Shown here piece by piece: positions 39,486 to 47,993 of a stretch of DNA of 64,000 bases. This DNA is from Pseudoalteromonas sp. MMG007 (lineage in GTDB: Bacteria; Pseudomonadota; Gammaproteobacteria; Enterobacterales; Alteromonadaceae). A program made the position numbers and the translations under genes. The notes beneath the pieces were generated by a model. It was not told where the DNA came from. It did not search any database and was given only the letters and a program-made list of their open reading frames with translations. The stretch covers positions 62,001 to 126,000 of the forward strand of contig NZ_JAGJEI010000005.1 in assembly GCF_018100985.1 (NCBI RefSeq), read 5' to 3'. Every line of letters begins with the position of its first letter. The stretch's first letter is position 1.

Positions 39486-41393
39486 TTAAAACATATCTTG
39501 ATAGGAATGGTTTGCACTAAACGAAATTGCTTTCTCAAAACCTGGAAGCTCAATACCATCTTCGCCTATTACAATGTCGTTATCGTCAATGGCGCCATCG
39601 CCAAAACGGTATACTAATTCGTACTTGCCAAGGTCAGCTTGTGCTTTATAGGTATTTTGCGCAGTAACAACTGATCTATTTTTATCTGCATAATTACTCA
39701 TAACCTCATCACCGTGGCGTTTAGCAAGCATTTGCATCGTTACTTTAGCGCTAAGTACAGTCGCTGTGGCGTTATTACCGCCAAAGCCTTTTGAGTTTAT
39801 AAAGGCTATGTCCATATCGCCGCAATCGTAATGACTGTTACGTATATCTAAGTGATCTGCATAAACATCGTCAGCAACTTTATCAATAGTCGTAATGCCC
39901 GGCATAATATTATGGCTAAATACACCCAGCGCAATCGCAAGCTGATCGCCACTAGCAGGTGCAATTGTATGCCCTACATAAGCTTTTGGCGCTGTGACTT
40001 TCCAGCTATCAATAGCAAAAGTTTGCGCTACTTTATGATAAATAAGTGACTCTGTTACTCTGTTTTGCGGCGTGCTAGAACCATGCGCTAAAATAAAGCT
40101 GCGGTTTTGTAGTGCGTCTTTACCTAATAAGCTTGTTGCCAATGCCGCAGATTTAGCCATGGTAATGTAATTACCCGGGCCCGGTGAGGTGATTGATTTT
40201 TTAATGCCATCGGCATTTACAAATACATCAGGAACTGAGCCCATAATATCTGCACCAAGCTCTAGTGCTAATGCATCATCCATTAAAATAGTCACTTGTG
40301 CACCTTCACCTAATGTAAAACCACAGTTGTCGCCAAATGGGCGACTGCTTTTACGGTAATCTGGCTCTTGTTCACTGCTTAAGTTATCTAAACGGCGCAG
40401 ACCTTCAATATTTGCAAGGGCGCTCATATTACCAAACCCTTCGACTACTTCTGGCGTTATAGCGCATTCAACACTTGCAACAACCGCAACACGGGTTCGC
40501 CCTGCTTGAATATCGTTTACTGCAGCGCGCAAGTTATATAAAAATGTGGCACATGCCCCCGAGGTCGAAAACGTAGTTCCTACATTACCTGTAACGTACG
40601 CGTTTATAAAATCAGTCGACATTGTGTTTAAACCAAGCGCTAATTGCTTAGTACTAACACGATCGCCCTGCTGACGCGCTTTAACTAAACCACCTAATCC
40701 TTTATCGTCCATTTGGCCAATAACCGAGGCTGAATAAGTGCCAATTTTATCTGGCTCTACGCTATTCATTATGCGTTGCCAGTCAAGTCCAGTAGACTTG
40801 ATAGCGTCGTTTGCTGCAAATATAGTGGCTTGCAAACCGCGTGGCTGATAACGGCTGTTATACATAATTGATGGATCAAATCCCGTAGGAAACTGCCCCG
40901 CCGATTTAATTGGGTTATCACGTGTAGAATCAAGCTTTACGTCTAGCTCTGCGGCTATCGTTACTTTTACTTTTTTGCCCTCAAGCTCTTGTACACTCCA
41001 ACTTGCAGGCACAGGAGTTGGTAAATCACGAGCGCGAGTTTCAAATACAATTGCGTTTTCGTCAGACGACTTTAACGTCATTTTCTGCTGCCAAGGCGTG
41101 GCATCTGCATCAAAATGTTCTTTTTCAATTTTACGAATAAGCGTCCCAGCTATAATTTGCTTACCAAAGCGTGCTTCTATGTCGCTTTGCTCAACATTAT
41201 TACCGTTTGTGTCTTGTAATTGACCATCAACAACGCGTACTAAGTTCATTAATGTGGCGAGGCCTAAAAATGTTTCACTACGGACTTGTGCGTTTAATGC
41301 ATCTAACACGATACGGCGGTAACCTTGATGAAAAGACGTTCGGCCTGCAGCGTTTATACCGCCCATGCCTACAATTACAGGTAATGCTGTCAT
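39486..41393 (-). CDS. fabY: beta-ketoacyl-ACP synthase FabY
   Basis: A 635-residue ketosynthase, far longer than FabB/FabF (about 410) and of the length of Pseudomonas FabY, which condenses acetyl-CoA with malonyl-ACP to start fatty acid synthesis. The Cys-His-His triad is visible: C281 in TTFSTSGACATFLYNL, H437 in ILAHGSSTPQNR and H475 in YVGHTIAPASGD. The first 200 residues before the conserved ketosynthase core form the family-specific extension. Divergent from a GlxA-type regulator. Transcribed alone. If FabY is the main initiator here, a FabH homologue elsewhere may be dispensable. Confidence 0.85.
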   Translation of the reverse strand: MTALPVIVGMGGINAAGRTSFHQGYRRIVLDALNAQVRSETFLGLATLMNLVRVVDGQLQDTNGNNVEQSDIEARFGKQIIAGTLIRKIEKEHFDADATPWQQKMTLKSSDENAIVFETRARDLPTPVPASWSVQELEGKKVKVTIAAELDVKLDSTRDNPIKSAGQFPTGFDPSIMYNSRYQPRGLQATIFAANDAIKSTGLDWQRIMNSVEPDKIGTYSASVIGQMDDKGLGGLVKARQQGDRVSTKQLALGLNTMSTDFINAYVTGNVGTTFSTSGACATFLYNLRAAVNDIQAGRTRVAVVASVECAITPEVVEGFGNMSALANIEGLRRLDNLSSEQEPDYRKSSRPFGDNCGFTLGEGAQVTILMDDALALELGADIMGSVPDVFVNADGIKKSITSPGPGNYITMAKSAALATSLLGKDALQNRSFILAHGSSTPQNRVTESLIYHKVAQTFAIDSWKVTAPKAYVGHTIAPASGDQLAIALGVFSHNIMPGITTIDKVADDVYADHLDIRNSHYDCGDMDIAFINSKGFGGNNATATVLSAKVTMQMLAKRHGDEVMSNYADKNRSVVTAQNTYKAQADLGKYELVYRFGDGAIDDNDIVIGEDGIELPGFEKAISFSANHSYQDMF

Positions 41394-41517
41394 AATTAAC
41401 CTTTAAAGCGTGTTATTGGAGAAGCACACAGTTTAAATGGATTAACCACCACACTTTATGCTTTAATAGCCAAATATTCAGCATTAAAGGCCAAAAACCA
41501 CTGGTCGGAGCTTTAAA

Positions 41518-42528
41518 ATGAATAAAAAACTGCTTAACCCCGTATTAAATATTGCAATTACTGTGTACCCACACTTACTTATTACCAGTTTAACGCTACC
41601 CATTGAAATGCTAAGAGCCGGCGAAGCCTTTGCAAAAGGCCACTTAAACCAAGCTGACTTTAGACCACTTAGTATAAATTTAATTGCTAAAAATAATGAG
41701 CCAATACAAAACCGTACCGGCCTTGCTATAGTCCCCGATTGCACTACTGCTAACGCACCGTATAACGATCTAATTATAGTACCCGGCATATGGCGAAATC
41801 CTCGTCCTGTCGTTCGTACTAATAAAGAGATAGTTGAGTGGTTACAAGAAAGCTTTGAAACTGGCAGCCATATAATTGGTGTAGGTACTGGTAATTGCTT
41901 AGTTGCAGAGGCAGGGTTACTTGATGGGCACCCCGCTACAACCCACTGGCATTATGCAAAACAATTTAGCCACGACTACCCATTGGTCAGCCTAAAACCC
42001 GACTTTTTTATAACCCAATCTGAGCGCATGTATACGGTGGCGAGCTTAAATGCACTTGCCGATGTAATAGTACATATTATTAGCCAATATTACGGTAAAG
42101 CCGCTGCACAGCACGTAGAACGTAACTTTTCGCACGAAGTACGTAAACCCTACGAAGATCAGCGCTACCTTGAAGGCGCGGTTGACCGCCACCCAGATGA
42201 ACTAATAGCGCAAATTCAGTTTTGGCTTAAAACTAATTTAGCCAGCGAGTTAAACCTGCAAGAAGTCGCTGCACAATTTAGCTTAAGCTACCGTACCTTT
42301 ACACGGCGTTTTAAGCTTGCAACTAACCAAAGCCCTATAGAATATTGGCAGCAATTACGGGTTGAAGGTGCTAAGGAATTATTAGCGTCGTCAAATTTAA
42401 CTATTCAAGAAGTGGCACTTGAGGTTGGCTATAACGACCAAGGCCATTTAACACGCGTATTTAAAAAAGTGCTAAGCCAAACACCAAGCGAGTACAGAAA
42501 AGTAGTAAGAAGAAAGTTATTTGGTTAA
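41518..42528 (+). CDS. GlxA-family (DJ-1/PfpI + AraC) transcriptional regulator
   Basis: A 336-residue regulator: an N-terminal DJ-1/PfpI-like domain (about 5-190; GVGTGNCLVAEAGLLDGHPATTHW is the elbow, here with Asn-Cys) and a C-terminal AraC-type double HTH (about 235-335; LNLQEVAAQFSLSYRTFTRRFKLATNQSPIEYWQQLRVEGAKELL and VALEVGYNDQGHLTRVFKK). Such regulators often sense small amines or other metabolites. Divergent from fabY by about 125 bp, so fabY is the nearest possible target, though only by position. Confidence 0.88.
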   Translation: MNKKLLNPVLNIAITVYPHLLITSLTLPIEMLRAGEAFAKGHLNQADFRPLSINLIAKNNEPIQNRTGLAIVPDCTTANAPYNDLIIVPGIWRNPRPVVRTNKEIVEWLQESFETGSHIIGVGTGNCLVAEAGLLDGHPATTHWHYAKQFSHDYPLVSLKPDFFITQSERMYTVASLNALADVIVHIISQYYGKAAAQHVERNFSHEVRKPYEDQRYLEGAVDRHPDELIAQIQFWLKTNLASELNLQEVAAQFSLSYRTFTRRFKLATNQSPIEYWQQLRVEGAKELLASSNLTIQEVALEVGYNDQGHLTRVFKKVLSQTPSEYRKVVRRKLFG

Positions 42529-42603
42529 TGCATAACGGCTATTAAGTGGCTTTTATTGTTATATAAATTACACTATTACCTAAAATGCGGTTCAGGTTAT
42601 TGT

Positions 42604-43830
42604 ATGAGTGATGAAATAAAAAATCAGCTTTTTAATCAACAAAGTGACGACTCTATCGACGAAAAACTATTGCGCCTGCTTTCGCTTGTGCGCAAACACC
42701 TAAAAATGGATGTTGCGTTTATATCGGAGTTTACAAAAACAGATCGCGTTTTTAAAGTGGTCGATAACCAAACCAACAACACCTGTGTATCAGTTGGTAA
42801 TTCTGACCCAATTTGCCAAACATATTGCAAAAAAATCTCAGATAACGAACTTGAACCTATCATACCCAACACGCATAAACACCCAATTACTAAGGCTATG
42901 CCAGTTACCAAAAAGTTAAATATTGGCTCATATATCGGTGTGCCTATAGTTTTAGCATCAGGTAAAATTTATGGCACCTTTTGTTGCTATAAAACGATAT
43001 TTGATAACAATTTAGATAATAAAGATTTGGCGTTTTTAAAGCTTATATCAGAGCTTGCTAGCGAGCTAATAGAGCAAAAAGCACAATCTGATACTTTAAG
43101 TATTGAGACAAAAATACTCATTGAAAATATTATAAAAGCAAAAGCTATCACTATTTATTTTCAGCCCATTTTTAACCTAGCGACTAACCGGCTATCGGGT
43201 TATGAGTCGCTTTCTCGATTTTTTACCGAGCCTTACAAAACACCCGATGTATGCTATAAAGATGCCGATAATTTAGGTCTCGGTGAAGCACTAGAAATAC
43301 TTGCAATACAAAATACCCTACACTGCATGGATGAGCTTGCCCCCCATACCTACGTAACCATTAATACATCGCCAGCGCATATATTATCGGGCGCGATTAA
43401 TAATGTATTAAAAAATGTAGATTGCACCAGAATAATATTAGAAGTGACTGAGCACTCGCCTATTACAAACTATCAGGCTATGCGTGCTGCACTTGAGCCA
43501 TTAAGGGCAAAAGGCGTAAAGCTGGCAATAGACGATGTAGGCGCTGGGTTTTCGTCTTTTCAGCATATATTAGAGTTAGAAGCCGATATTATAAAACTTG
43601 ATATTAGCCTTACCCAAAATATAAATAACGACCGTAGAAAGTTTTTATTAGCAAAGGCGTTATGTGGTTTTGCAAAAGCAATTAACTGTTCAATTGTAGC
43701 TGAAGGCATAGAAAATGAAGATGAGCTTTTCACACTCAGAAAACTAAATGTAGATAACGTACAAGGTTATTTTATTGGTCGCCCCGCGCCAATTAACGAG
43801 GCAATAGAGTATCAAGCAGTCACGCTTTAA
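42604..43830 (+). CDS. GAF-EAL cyclic-di-GMP phosphodiesterase
   Basis: A 408-residue protein. An N-terminal GAF domain (about 15-165) is followed by a C-terminal EAL domain (about 180-405). Catalytic residues of the EAL domain are kept: E in GYESLSRF (EAL variant ESL), N in INTSPAH, E in LEVTEHSP, the double Asp in AIDDVGAG, K in IIKLDISL and E in VAEGIENEDE. It should therefore hydrolyse c-di-GMP, with activity set by a ligand or redox state at the GAF domain. ATG 42604 starts the protein; the longer frame from 42556 adds a non-conserved tail. The MITE begins right after its stop codon. Confidence 0.88.
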   Translation: MSDEIKNQLFNQQSDDSIDEKLLRLLSLVRKHLKMDVAFISEFTKTDRVFKVVDNQTNNTCVSVGNSDPICQTYCKKISDNELEPIIPNTHKHPITKAMPVTKKLNIGSYIGVPIVLASGKIYGTFCCYKTIFDNNLDNKDLAFLKLISELASELIEQKAQSDTLSIETKILIENIIKAKAITIYFQPIFNLATNRLSGYESLSRFFTEPYKTPDVCYKDADNLGLGEALEILAIQNTLHCMDELAPHTYVTINTSPAHILSGAINNVLKNVDCTRIILEVTEHSPITNYQAMRAALEPLRAKGVKLAIDDVGAGFSSFQHILELEADIIKLDISLTQNINNDRRKFLLAKALCGFAKAINCSIVAEGIENEDELFTLRKLNVDNVQGYFIGRPAPINEAIEYQAVTL

Positions 43831-44100
43831 TTAGGGCGTGTTGATCTTTGCGGATTGAAATTTGTTCAATCTAGGGGCGATTAAATCGCGGCGCGAGGTT
43901 TGTAACCTAGTGGGCTAAGTAAAAATCGAGCAACAAAGAGTTTATCGCCCCTAGGAAGAACCCGAAGGGCAGCACATGTTTAGCATTTATGCTGCGTTAT
44001 CGCCTATTTATGTGGAATAACCACACTTCATAGGCTCTGCCTTGCCTAAAAACCAAACATACTGCTGCAAATTCAACCATCAAAGATCAACACGCCCTAA
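43831..44100. repeat. MITE-like element with perfect 20-bp terminal inverted repeats
   Basis: The 270-bp segment begins TTAGGGCGTGTTGATCTTTG and ends with its exact complement (44081-44100). TA dinucleotides flank GGGCGTG...CACGCCC on both sides, compatible with a TA target duplication as made by Tc1/mariner-IS630 elements. Inside are nested perfect hairpins: CTAGGGGCGAT (43871-43881)/ATCGCCCCTAG (43944-43954), GCAGCA (43969)/TGCTGC (43990), and TGTGG/CCACA at 44011-44025. There is no ORF. It sits directly after an EAL gene stop codon, and its base composition is richer in GC than the flanks. Confidence 0.8.
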
Positions 44101-44127
44101 TACATTTTAACGTAGTACGCCACTAAA

Positions 44128-44640
44128 TTAGTGGCGCTCTGTGTCGTTAAACTCTTTTTGGTAGTAACGCTTTTGATAGCTTTTTACTTTAGTGTGTACG
44201 CCTTTACTTAAGCTTTTAAATTTTACCTCAAGTACATCTACGCCGTATAAAATACCGACCACCAGCACCGAAAGTTTAATAGCAGCAGCCAAATTGTCAG
44301 TAGCTATCATTACGCCAATTGAGGCAAGCACCCAAATGGTTGCAGCTGAGGTAACCCCTACTACAGCTCCGTCTTTTGCAAGCATAACACCAGCACCTAA
44401 AAAGCCAATGCCTGTAATTATTTGCCCCACTACACGAGAATGATCAATTACATCCCCTTGTAAGTTAAACGCGGTCGATAAAAACAAATACGTGCCCAGC
44501 GTTATTAACGCTGAGGTACGAATACCCACAGGTTTACCGCGCAATTGCCGTTCTATACCAATTATGGCACCGCAAAAAGCGGCGGTGCCAATGGCTGCCC
44601 ATGAATAAGGAGCTACATCAATTAAATCTAAAAAAGTCAC
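44128..44640 (-). CDS. MgtC/SapB-family membrane protein (second copy)
   Basis: A 170-residue membrane protein with the MgtC core: GAIIGIERQLRGKPVGIRTSALITLGTYLFL and GQIITGIGFLGAGVMLAKDGAVVGVTSAATIWVLASIGVMIATDN, followed by a basic C-terminal tail. About four or five helices. It is more typical of the family than the copy at 37.7 kb (QLRGKPAGLRT-type motif). It lies 17 bp downstream of the GNAT/C39 gene and on the same strand, so it may be the last gene of the rimK-type operon. Confidence 0.88.
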   Translation of the reverse strand: MTFLDLIDVAPYSWAAIGTAAFCGAIIGIERQLRGKPVGIRTSALITLGTYLFLSTAFNLQGDVIDHSRVVGQIITGIGFLGAGVMLAKDGAVVGVTSAATIWVLASIGVMIATDNLAAAIKLSVLVVGILYGVDVLEVKFKSLSKGVHTKVKSYQKRYYQKEFNDTERH

Positions 44641-44657
44641 TCTTTACATTAAACCTA

Positions 44658-45767
44658 TTAATTATTAGCAATGGCCACTGCGGTTCTTAGCCGTTGGCCA
44701 CCAAATGCTGACATTTTACTATAATCACTGCGACCTATAGGTACGTACTGGCAATCTATTGCGAGTTGTTTATCGCTTCCTGGCTCGCAAAACGGGTCGT
44801 GAACATACACGCAGTGCTCATCAAGGTGAGTAACGCACACCCAATGCGGTGATTTTTTACCATCAAAACTGTATGTGCTAATTAATAACAGCACACTAAA
44901 ACCTTGGCTTAACCACTGTTCAATGTGCTCAAGCTCAACATCTTTGTGCGTAAGCGGTATATTTGCCTGTGCAATACCATCAACAAATTGTTGATGCACT
45001 GTTGAAAGCACCACTTTTTTGCTTTCACTGCGTACACCATCTAAAAACAAAGGCTCTGTGGTATTTACCATGACCTCGCTTTTAAAGCCGCGTTTATTAG
45101 CGGCAAGTGCCAAACCAAACGGATGGCAACCACCATGGCCCGATGTCATAAAAATGGTGGTGCCTTCGCGCCAAAGTGCCAGCTCATGTGATTGGCTAAG
45201 CTCGGTTGTTGGCTTAAGTGCCCCCATTGCCATTAATAACGCCGCTGGCCCACAGGTAAACTCGGTCGTTTGCTGATACCATGGCGTTAAACGCGCTACT
45301 TTTAGCTCACTCGTTTGGCGAATATTTTTTTGCATTCGCAATGCATCACTATGATCGTCGTAATAATCGCTATATTGACCAAATACTTTGTAACCCAAAC
45401 TTTTATAAAGCCCAATGGCACTTTCGTTATTTACGGCCACTTCTAATCGTAAGTAAATTCGCCCACGCTCGCTGGTTTGTTTTTCAAGCGCTGCTAATAG
45501 CATTTTGGCAATGCCTTTACCTTGCATTTGGGGTAATACCGCAAGCGAATATAAACGCGCCAAACGCGTGCCTTTATGGCACCACACCAACCCATAGCCG
45601 CATACTTGCTCGCCATTTTCTGCAACAAGCAAAATACCGTGCTTAGCATTTAACCAGCGCTTTAAACTGCGCGGGCTCAATTTATCGTTATTAAAGCAGG
45701 CGTTTTCAACGTCAATCAGTGCAATTAAATCACTACTAATTGCCTTTCGAATAACAAGGTTACTCAT
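44658..45767 (-). CDS. GNAT acetyltransferase fused to a C39-like cysteine peptidase domain
   Basis: A 369-residue fusion. The N-terminal RimI-like GNAT domain (about 1-150) has the acetyl-CoA loop VLPQMQGKGIAKMLL. The C-terminal peptidase-C39-like domain (about 160-365) has QTTEFTCGPAALLMAMGA with C172, and H308 in SPHWVCVTHLD and D324 in VYVHDPF; thus a Cys-His-Asp triad seems intact. ATG 45767 is four bases after the stop of the RimK-type gene; GTG 45779 is an alternative. Such GNAT/C39 proteins are known next to RimK-type ATP-grasp enzymes and are proposed to build or modify peptides. The substrate is unknown. Confidence 0.82.
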   Translation of the reverse strand: MSNLVIRKAISSDLIALIDVENACFNNDKLSPRSLKRWLNAKHGILLVAENGEQVCGYGLVWCHKGTRLARLYSLAVLPQMQGKGIAKMLLAALEKQTSERGRIYLRLEVAVNNESAIGLYKSLGYKVFGQYSDYYDDHSDALRMQKNIRQTSELKVARLTPWYQQTTEFTCGPAALLMAMGALKPTTELSQSHELALWREGTTIFMTSGHGGCHPFGLALAANKRGFKSEVMVNTTEPLFLDGVRSESKKVVLSTVHQQFVDGIAQANIPLTHKDVELEHIEQWLSQGFSVLLLISTYSFDGKKSPHWVCVTHLDEHCVYVHDPFCEPGSDKQLAIDCQYVPIGRSDYSKMSAFGGQRLRTAVAIANN

Positions 45768-45771
45768 GTTA

Positions 45772-47166
45772 TTACCCACGGCCTCGCGCTTCTAAACGCT
45801 GTTTAAACTCATCCATAATAATCATGTATAGCTCATCGCCTAAATAGCCGTCTTCAACTTTGTGATCAATACTTGGATTATCATTTACTTCAAGCACGTA
45901 TGCTTTGCCTTGATGCTCTTTAACATCTACGCCATATAACCCTTTACCTACTGTTTTACATGCTTTTAAAGCGGCATCTAATACGGCTTTTGGTAACTCA
46001 AAGGTAGGTAGCGTTTCAAAACCACCAGAGAAAAACCGTTTAGCATCGTGATTATAAATTTGCCAATGGTTTCGTGCCATTAAGTAGCGACACGCATAAA
46101 TAGCGCGGCCATTTAATACACCTACTCGCCAATCGTATTCTGTGTACATGTATTCTTGTGCAAGTACCAATGCGCTATATTCAAACAGCTCGGTTAATTT
46201 AGCTTCAAGCTCACTGCGGTTTGCAACTTTAAATACCCCTTTTGAGAACGACCCTTCAGGCATTTTTAAAACCAGCGGATAGGTAAACGCCTCTTCTAAT
46301 TGCTCAAGCGTTTGCGCTGATTGTTCAGCCACTACCACGGTTTTTAAGCTCGGCACTTTTTGGTAATTAAACGCATCGTGTAAATACACTTTATTACAAC
46401 AACGTAAAATAGATTCAGCATCGTCAATTACCACTAAACCTAGGCTTTGCGCTTTATTTGCAAGGCGATACGTTGGATGGTCAATCGCTGTAGTTTGGCG
46501 AATAAATAACGCATCAAACTGAGCAATATTATCAATTTCGTCAAAGCTGAGTGCTTGTGCATTAATACCATGTTTAGCCGCTGCTTTTATAAAACGGGCA
46601 ATGGCGTCTTTATCACTCGGTGGTACTTTTTCGTTATGATCAACAAGTATTGCCATATTCCATCTAAAACGGCGCTGCACATTTCCAATGCGCCATTGTG
46701 TTTGGGTAAACATATTTAATTTTGCTATAAAATTGCTGTATTGCTCCTCGTTTAAAGAGCTAAGCGAACCTTGCTGTAACAAACCTTGCTCATCTACAAA
46801 TAAAATAGGCGCTGGGTATTGTTTAAATACCGATTTAGCCGCTTTACTCTGTAATTCATTTAGCGCATTACCAAAATATACTGCGCCATCAATTTGACCA
46901 ACATTTAACATAGGTGCTTGGCCGCCTCGAAGCGCGTTTATTGTTTTAACACTGGGTAATACTTGGTGTTTGCGGGCCTCTGCAAGCAACGAGCAATAAT
47001 AACCCTTACTCAAGTATTGGCTTGAGTCGCATAAATTAATAATGCGGGTTTTAGGTTCATTATGTTTTGGGTAATCACGTAAGTAACTATTAAACGTAAT
47101 TACATTTTCGAACGATTGAGCAAGTGTTTGCTCGTTGTTATCAACCACTATTAAGGTTTTAAACAC
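45772..47166 (-). CDS. RimK-type ATP-grasp ligase with N-terminal RLAN-like domain
   Basis: A 464-residue protein. The N-terminal 200 residues (MFKTLIVVDNNEQTLAQSFENVITFNSYLRDYPKHNEPKTRIINL...) match the RimK-like ATP-grasp N-terminal (RLAN) extension. The C-terminal ATP-grasp fold (about 200-460) has VLKMPEGSFSKGVFKV (nucleotide loop), AQEYMYTEYDWRVGVLNG and the metal/phosphate site LEVNDNPSIDHKVEDG. ATP-grasp enzymes of this group join an amino acid to a peptide or protein through an acyl phosphate. It is not RimK itself (about 300 residues). Overlapping or abutting the GNAT/C39 gene, it forms a conserved pair. A hairpin lies in its leader. Confidence 0.82.
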   Translation of the reverse strand: MFKTLIVVDNNEQTLAQSFENVITFNSYLRDYPKHNEPKTRIINLCDSSQYLSKGYYCSLLAEARKHQVLPSVKTINALRGGQAPMLNVGQIDGAVYFGNALNELQSKAAKSVFKQYPAPILFVDEQGLLQQGSLSSLNEEQYSNFIAKLNMFTQTQWRIGNVQRRFRWNMAILVDHNEKVPPSDKDAIARFIKAAAKHGINAQALSFDEIDNIAQFDALFIRQTTAIDHPTYRLANKAQSLGLVVIDDAESILRCCNKVYLHDAFNYQKVPSLKTVVVAEQSAQTLEQLEEAFTYPLVLKMPEGSFSKGVFKVANRSELEAKLTELFEYSALVLAQEYMYTEYDWRVGVLNGRAIYACRYLMARNHWQIYNHDAKRFFSGGFETLPTFELPKAVLDAALKACKTVGKGLYGVDVKEHQGKAYVLEVNDNPSIDHKVEDGYLGDELYMIIMDEFKQRLEARGRG

Positions 47167-47178
47167 GACTTTTCCTAG

Positions 47179-47285
47179 TTAAGTCAGAAATATAAAAAGC
47201 ATGCCTAATAAAATACTCAGCACTATAAATAGAAACACCCATCGTACTAAGTGAGCATTGCGCGTATCACTTAACACGATGGGTG
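47179..47285 (-). promoter_or_regulatory. leader hairpin and possible small membrane ORF upstream of the RimK-type gene
   Basis: CACCCATCGT...AAGTG (47236-47253) pairs with CACTT...ACGATGGGTG (47268-47285): a 10-bp and a 5-bp stem around a 3x3 bulge, 14-nt loop. A frame on the minus strand from GTG 47277 to a stop at 47179 would encode a 32-residue single-helix peptide (core VRWVFLFIVLSILLGMLFIFL), ending 12 bp before the RimK-type ATG. The hairpin overlaps its start. The hydrophobic bias makes the ORF worth noting, but support is weak. The rest of the 47167-47471 gap shows nothing else. Confidence 0.3.
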
Positions 47286-47471
47286 CTTTAACAAATACCT
47301 ACTGTAAGTGTTAGCGCTTAAATTGCTTAAGCGACATCTGCTTTATATGCCCTTTTTAAAAACCACACAAACGAGATATTTTTAGCGTGAAGATAAAAAA
47401 TATTGATTAACTATATTTTCCTATTAATGCAGATTAAAATACGCAAAATTACTATTTTATGAGCGTTATAA

Positions 47472-47810
47472 ATGTCATACCCTGCCTGCCCACAGTGCCA
47501 ATCTGAATATGTTTACGAAGACCAGCAACTGCTTATTTGCCCTGAATGCGCCTACGAATGGAACCCAAATACGACAAACGATGAAGACGCAATTTTAGTT
47601 AAAGATGCCAACGGCACTCTACTTAGTGATGGCGATAAAGTGACCGTAGCCAAAGATTTAAAAATAAAAGGCAGCTCACAAGTTATTAAAATTGGCACCA
47701 AAGCGGTCGTAAGGCGTGTGCTTGATAAAAAAGACCACGAGCTAGATTGCAAAGTTGATGGTATTGGCGAAATGATGGTAACAGCGAAGTTTGTGAAAAA
47801 GGCTAACTAG
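47472..47810 (+). CDS. yjdM: zinc-ribbon protein YjdM (PhnA family)
   Basis: A 112-residue protein colinear with E. coli YjdM, formerly called PhnA. It has an N-terminal zinc ribbon (CPQCQSEYVYEDQQLLICPECAYEW, two CxxC knuckles) and a C-terminal SH3-like PhnA domain (VKDANGTLLSDGDKVTVAKDLKIKGSSQVIKIGTK). Despite the old name it is not a proven phosphonoacetate hydrolase in most species; the cellular role is unknown. A REP-like sequence begins at its stop codon. Confidence 0.9.
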   Translation: MSYPACPQCQSEYVYEDQQLLICPECAYEWNPNTTNDEDAILVKDANGTLLSDGDKVTVAKDLKIKGSSQVIKIGTKAVVRRVLDKKDHELDCKVDGIGEMMVTAKFVKKAN

Positions 47811-47830
47811 TAGGTCGGATTGGTGCGAAG
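47810..47830 (+). repeat. REP-like repeat half, left flank of the coiled-coil gene
   Basis: GTAGGTCGGATTGGTGCGAAG. Its first 12 bases match exactly the complement of the right-hand copy's outer end (49701-49712). It is degenerate beyond that. The GTAGGTCGGATT...GCGAAGCG pattern is a common extragenic palindrome family in gammaproteobacteria. Confidence 0.55.
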
Positions 47831-47883
47831 TAATGCCTTCCCACAATAGATTTATGAACAAGGATAGGCGTTTATTGTTTTGC

Positions 47884-47910
47884 TAATTAGGATGAGTTTC
47901 ATCCTAATTA
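47884..47910 (+). terminator. hairpin downstream of yjdM, possible terminator
   Basis: TAATTAGGATG / CATCCTAATTA, perfect 11-bp stem with a 5-nt loop, 74 bp past the yjdM stop. It has no good T-run, so termination is uncertain. Confidence 0.4.
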
Positions 47911-47993
47911 AACCTCTTTTAAAATTAGGCAATACCTAAACCTTTACTAGTCGCCCACTTTAAGGCATGTTCCTATATGCCTTTATTAACTTA

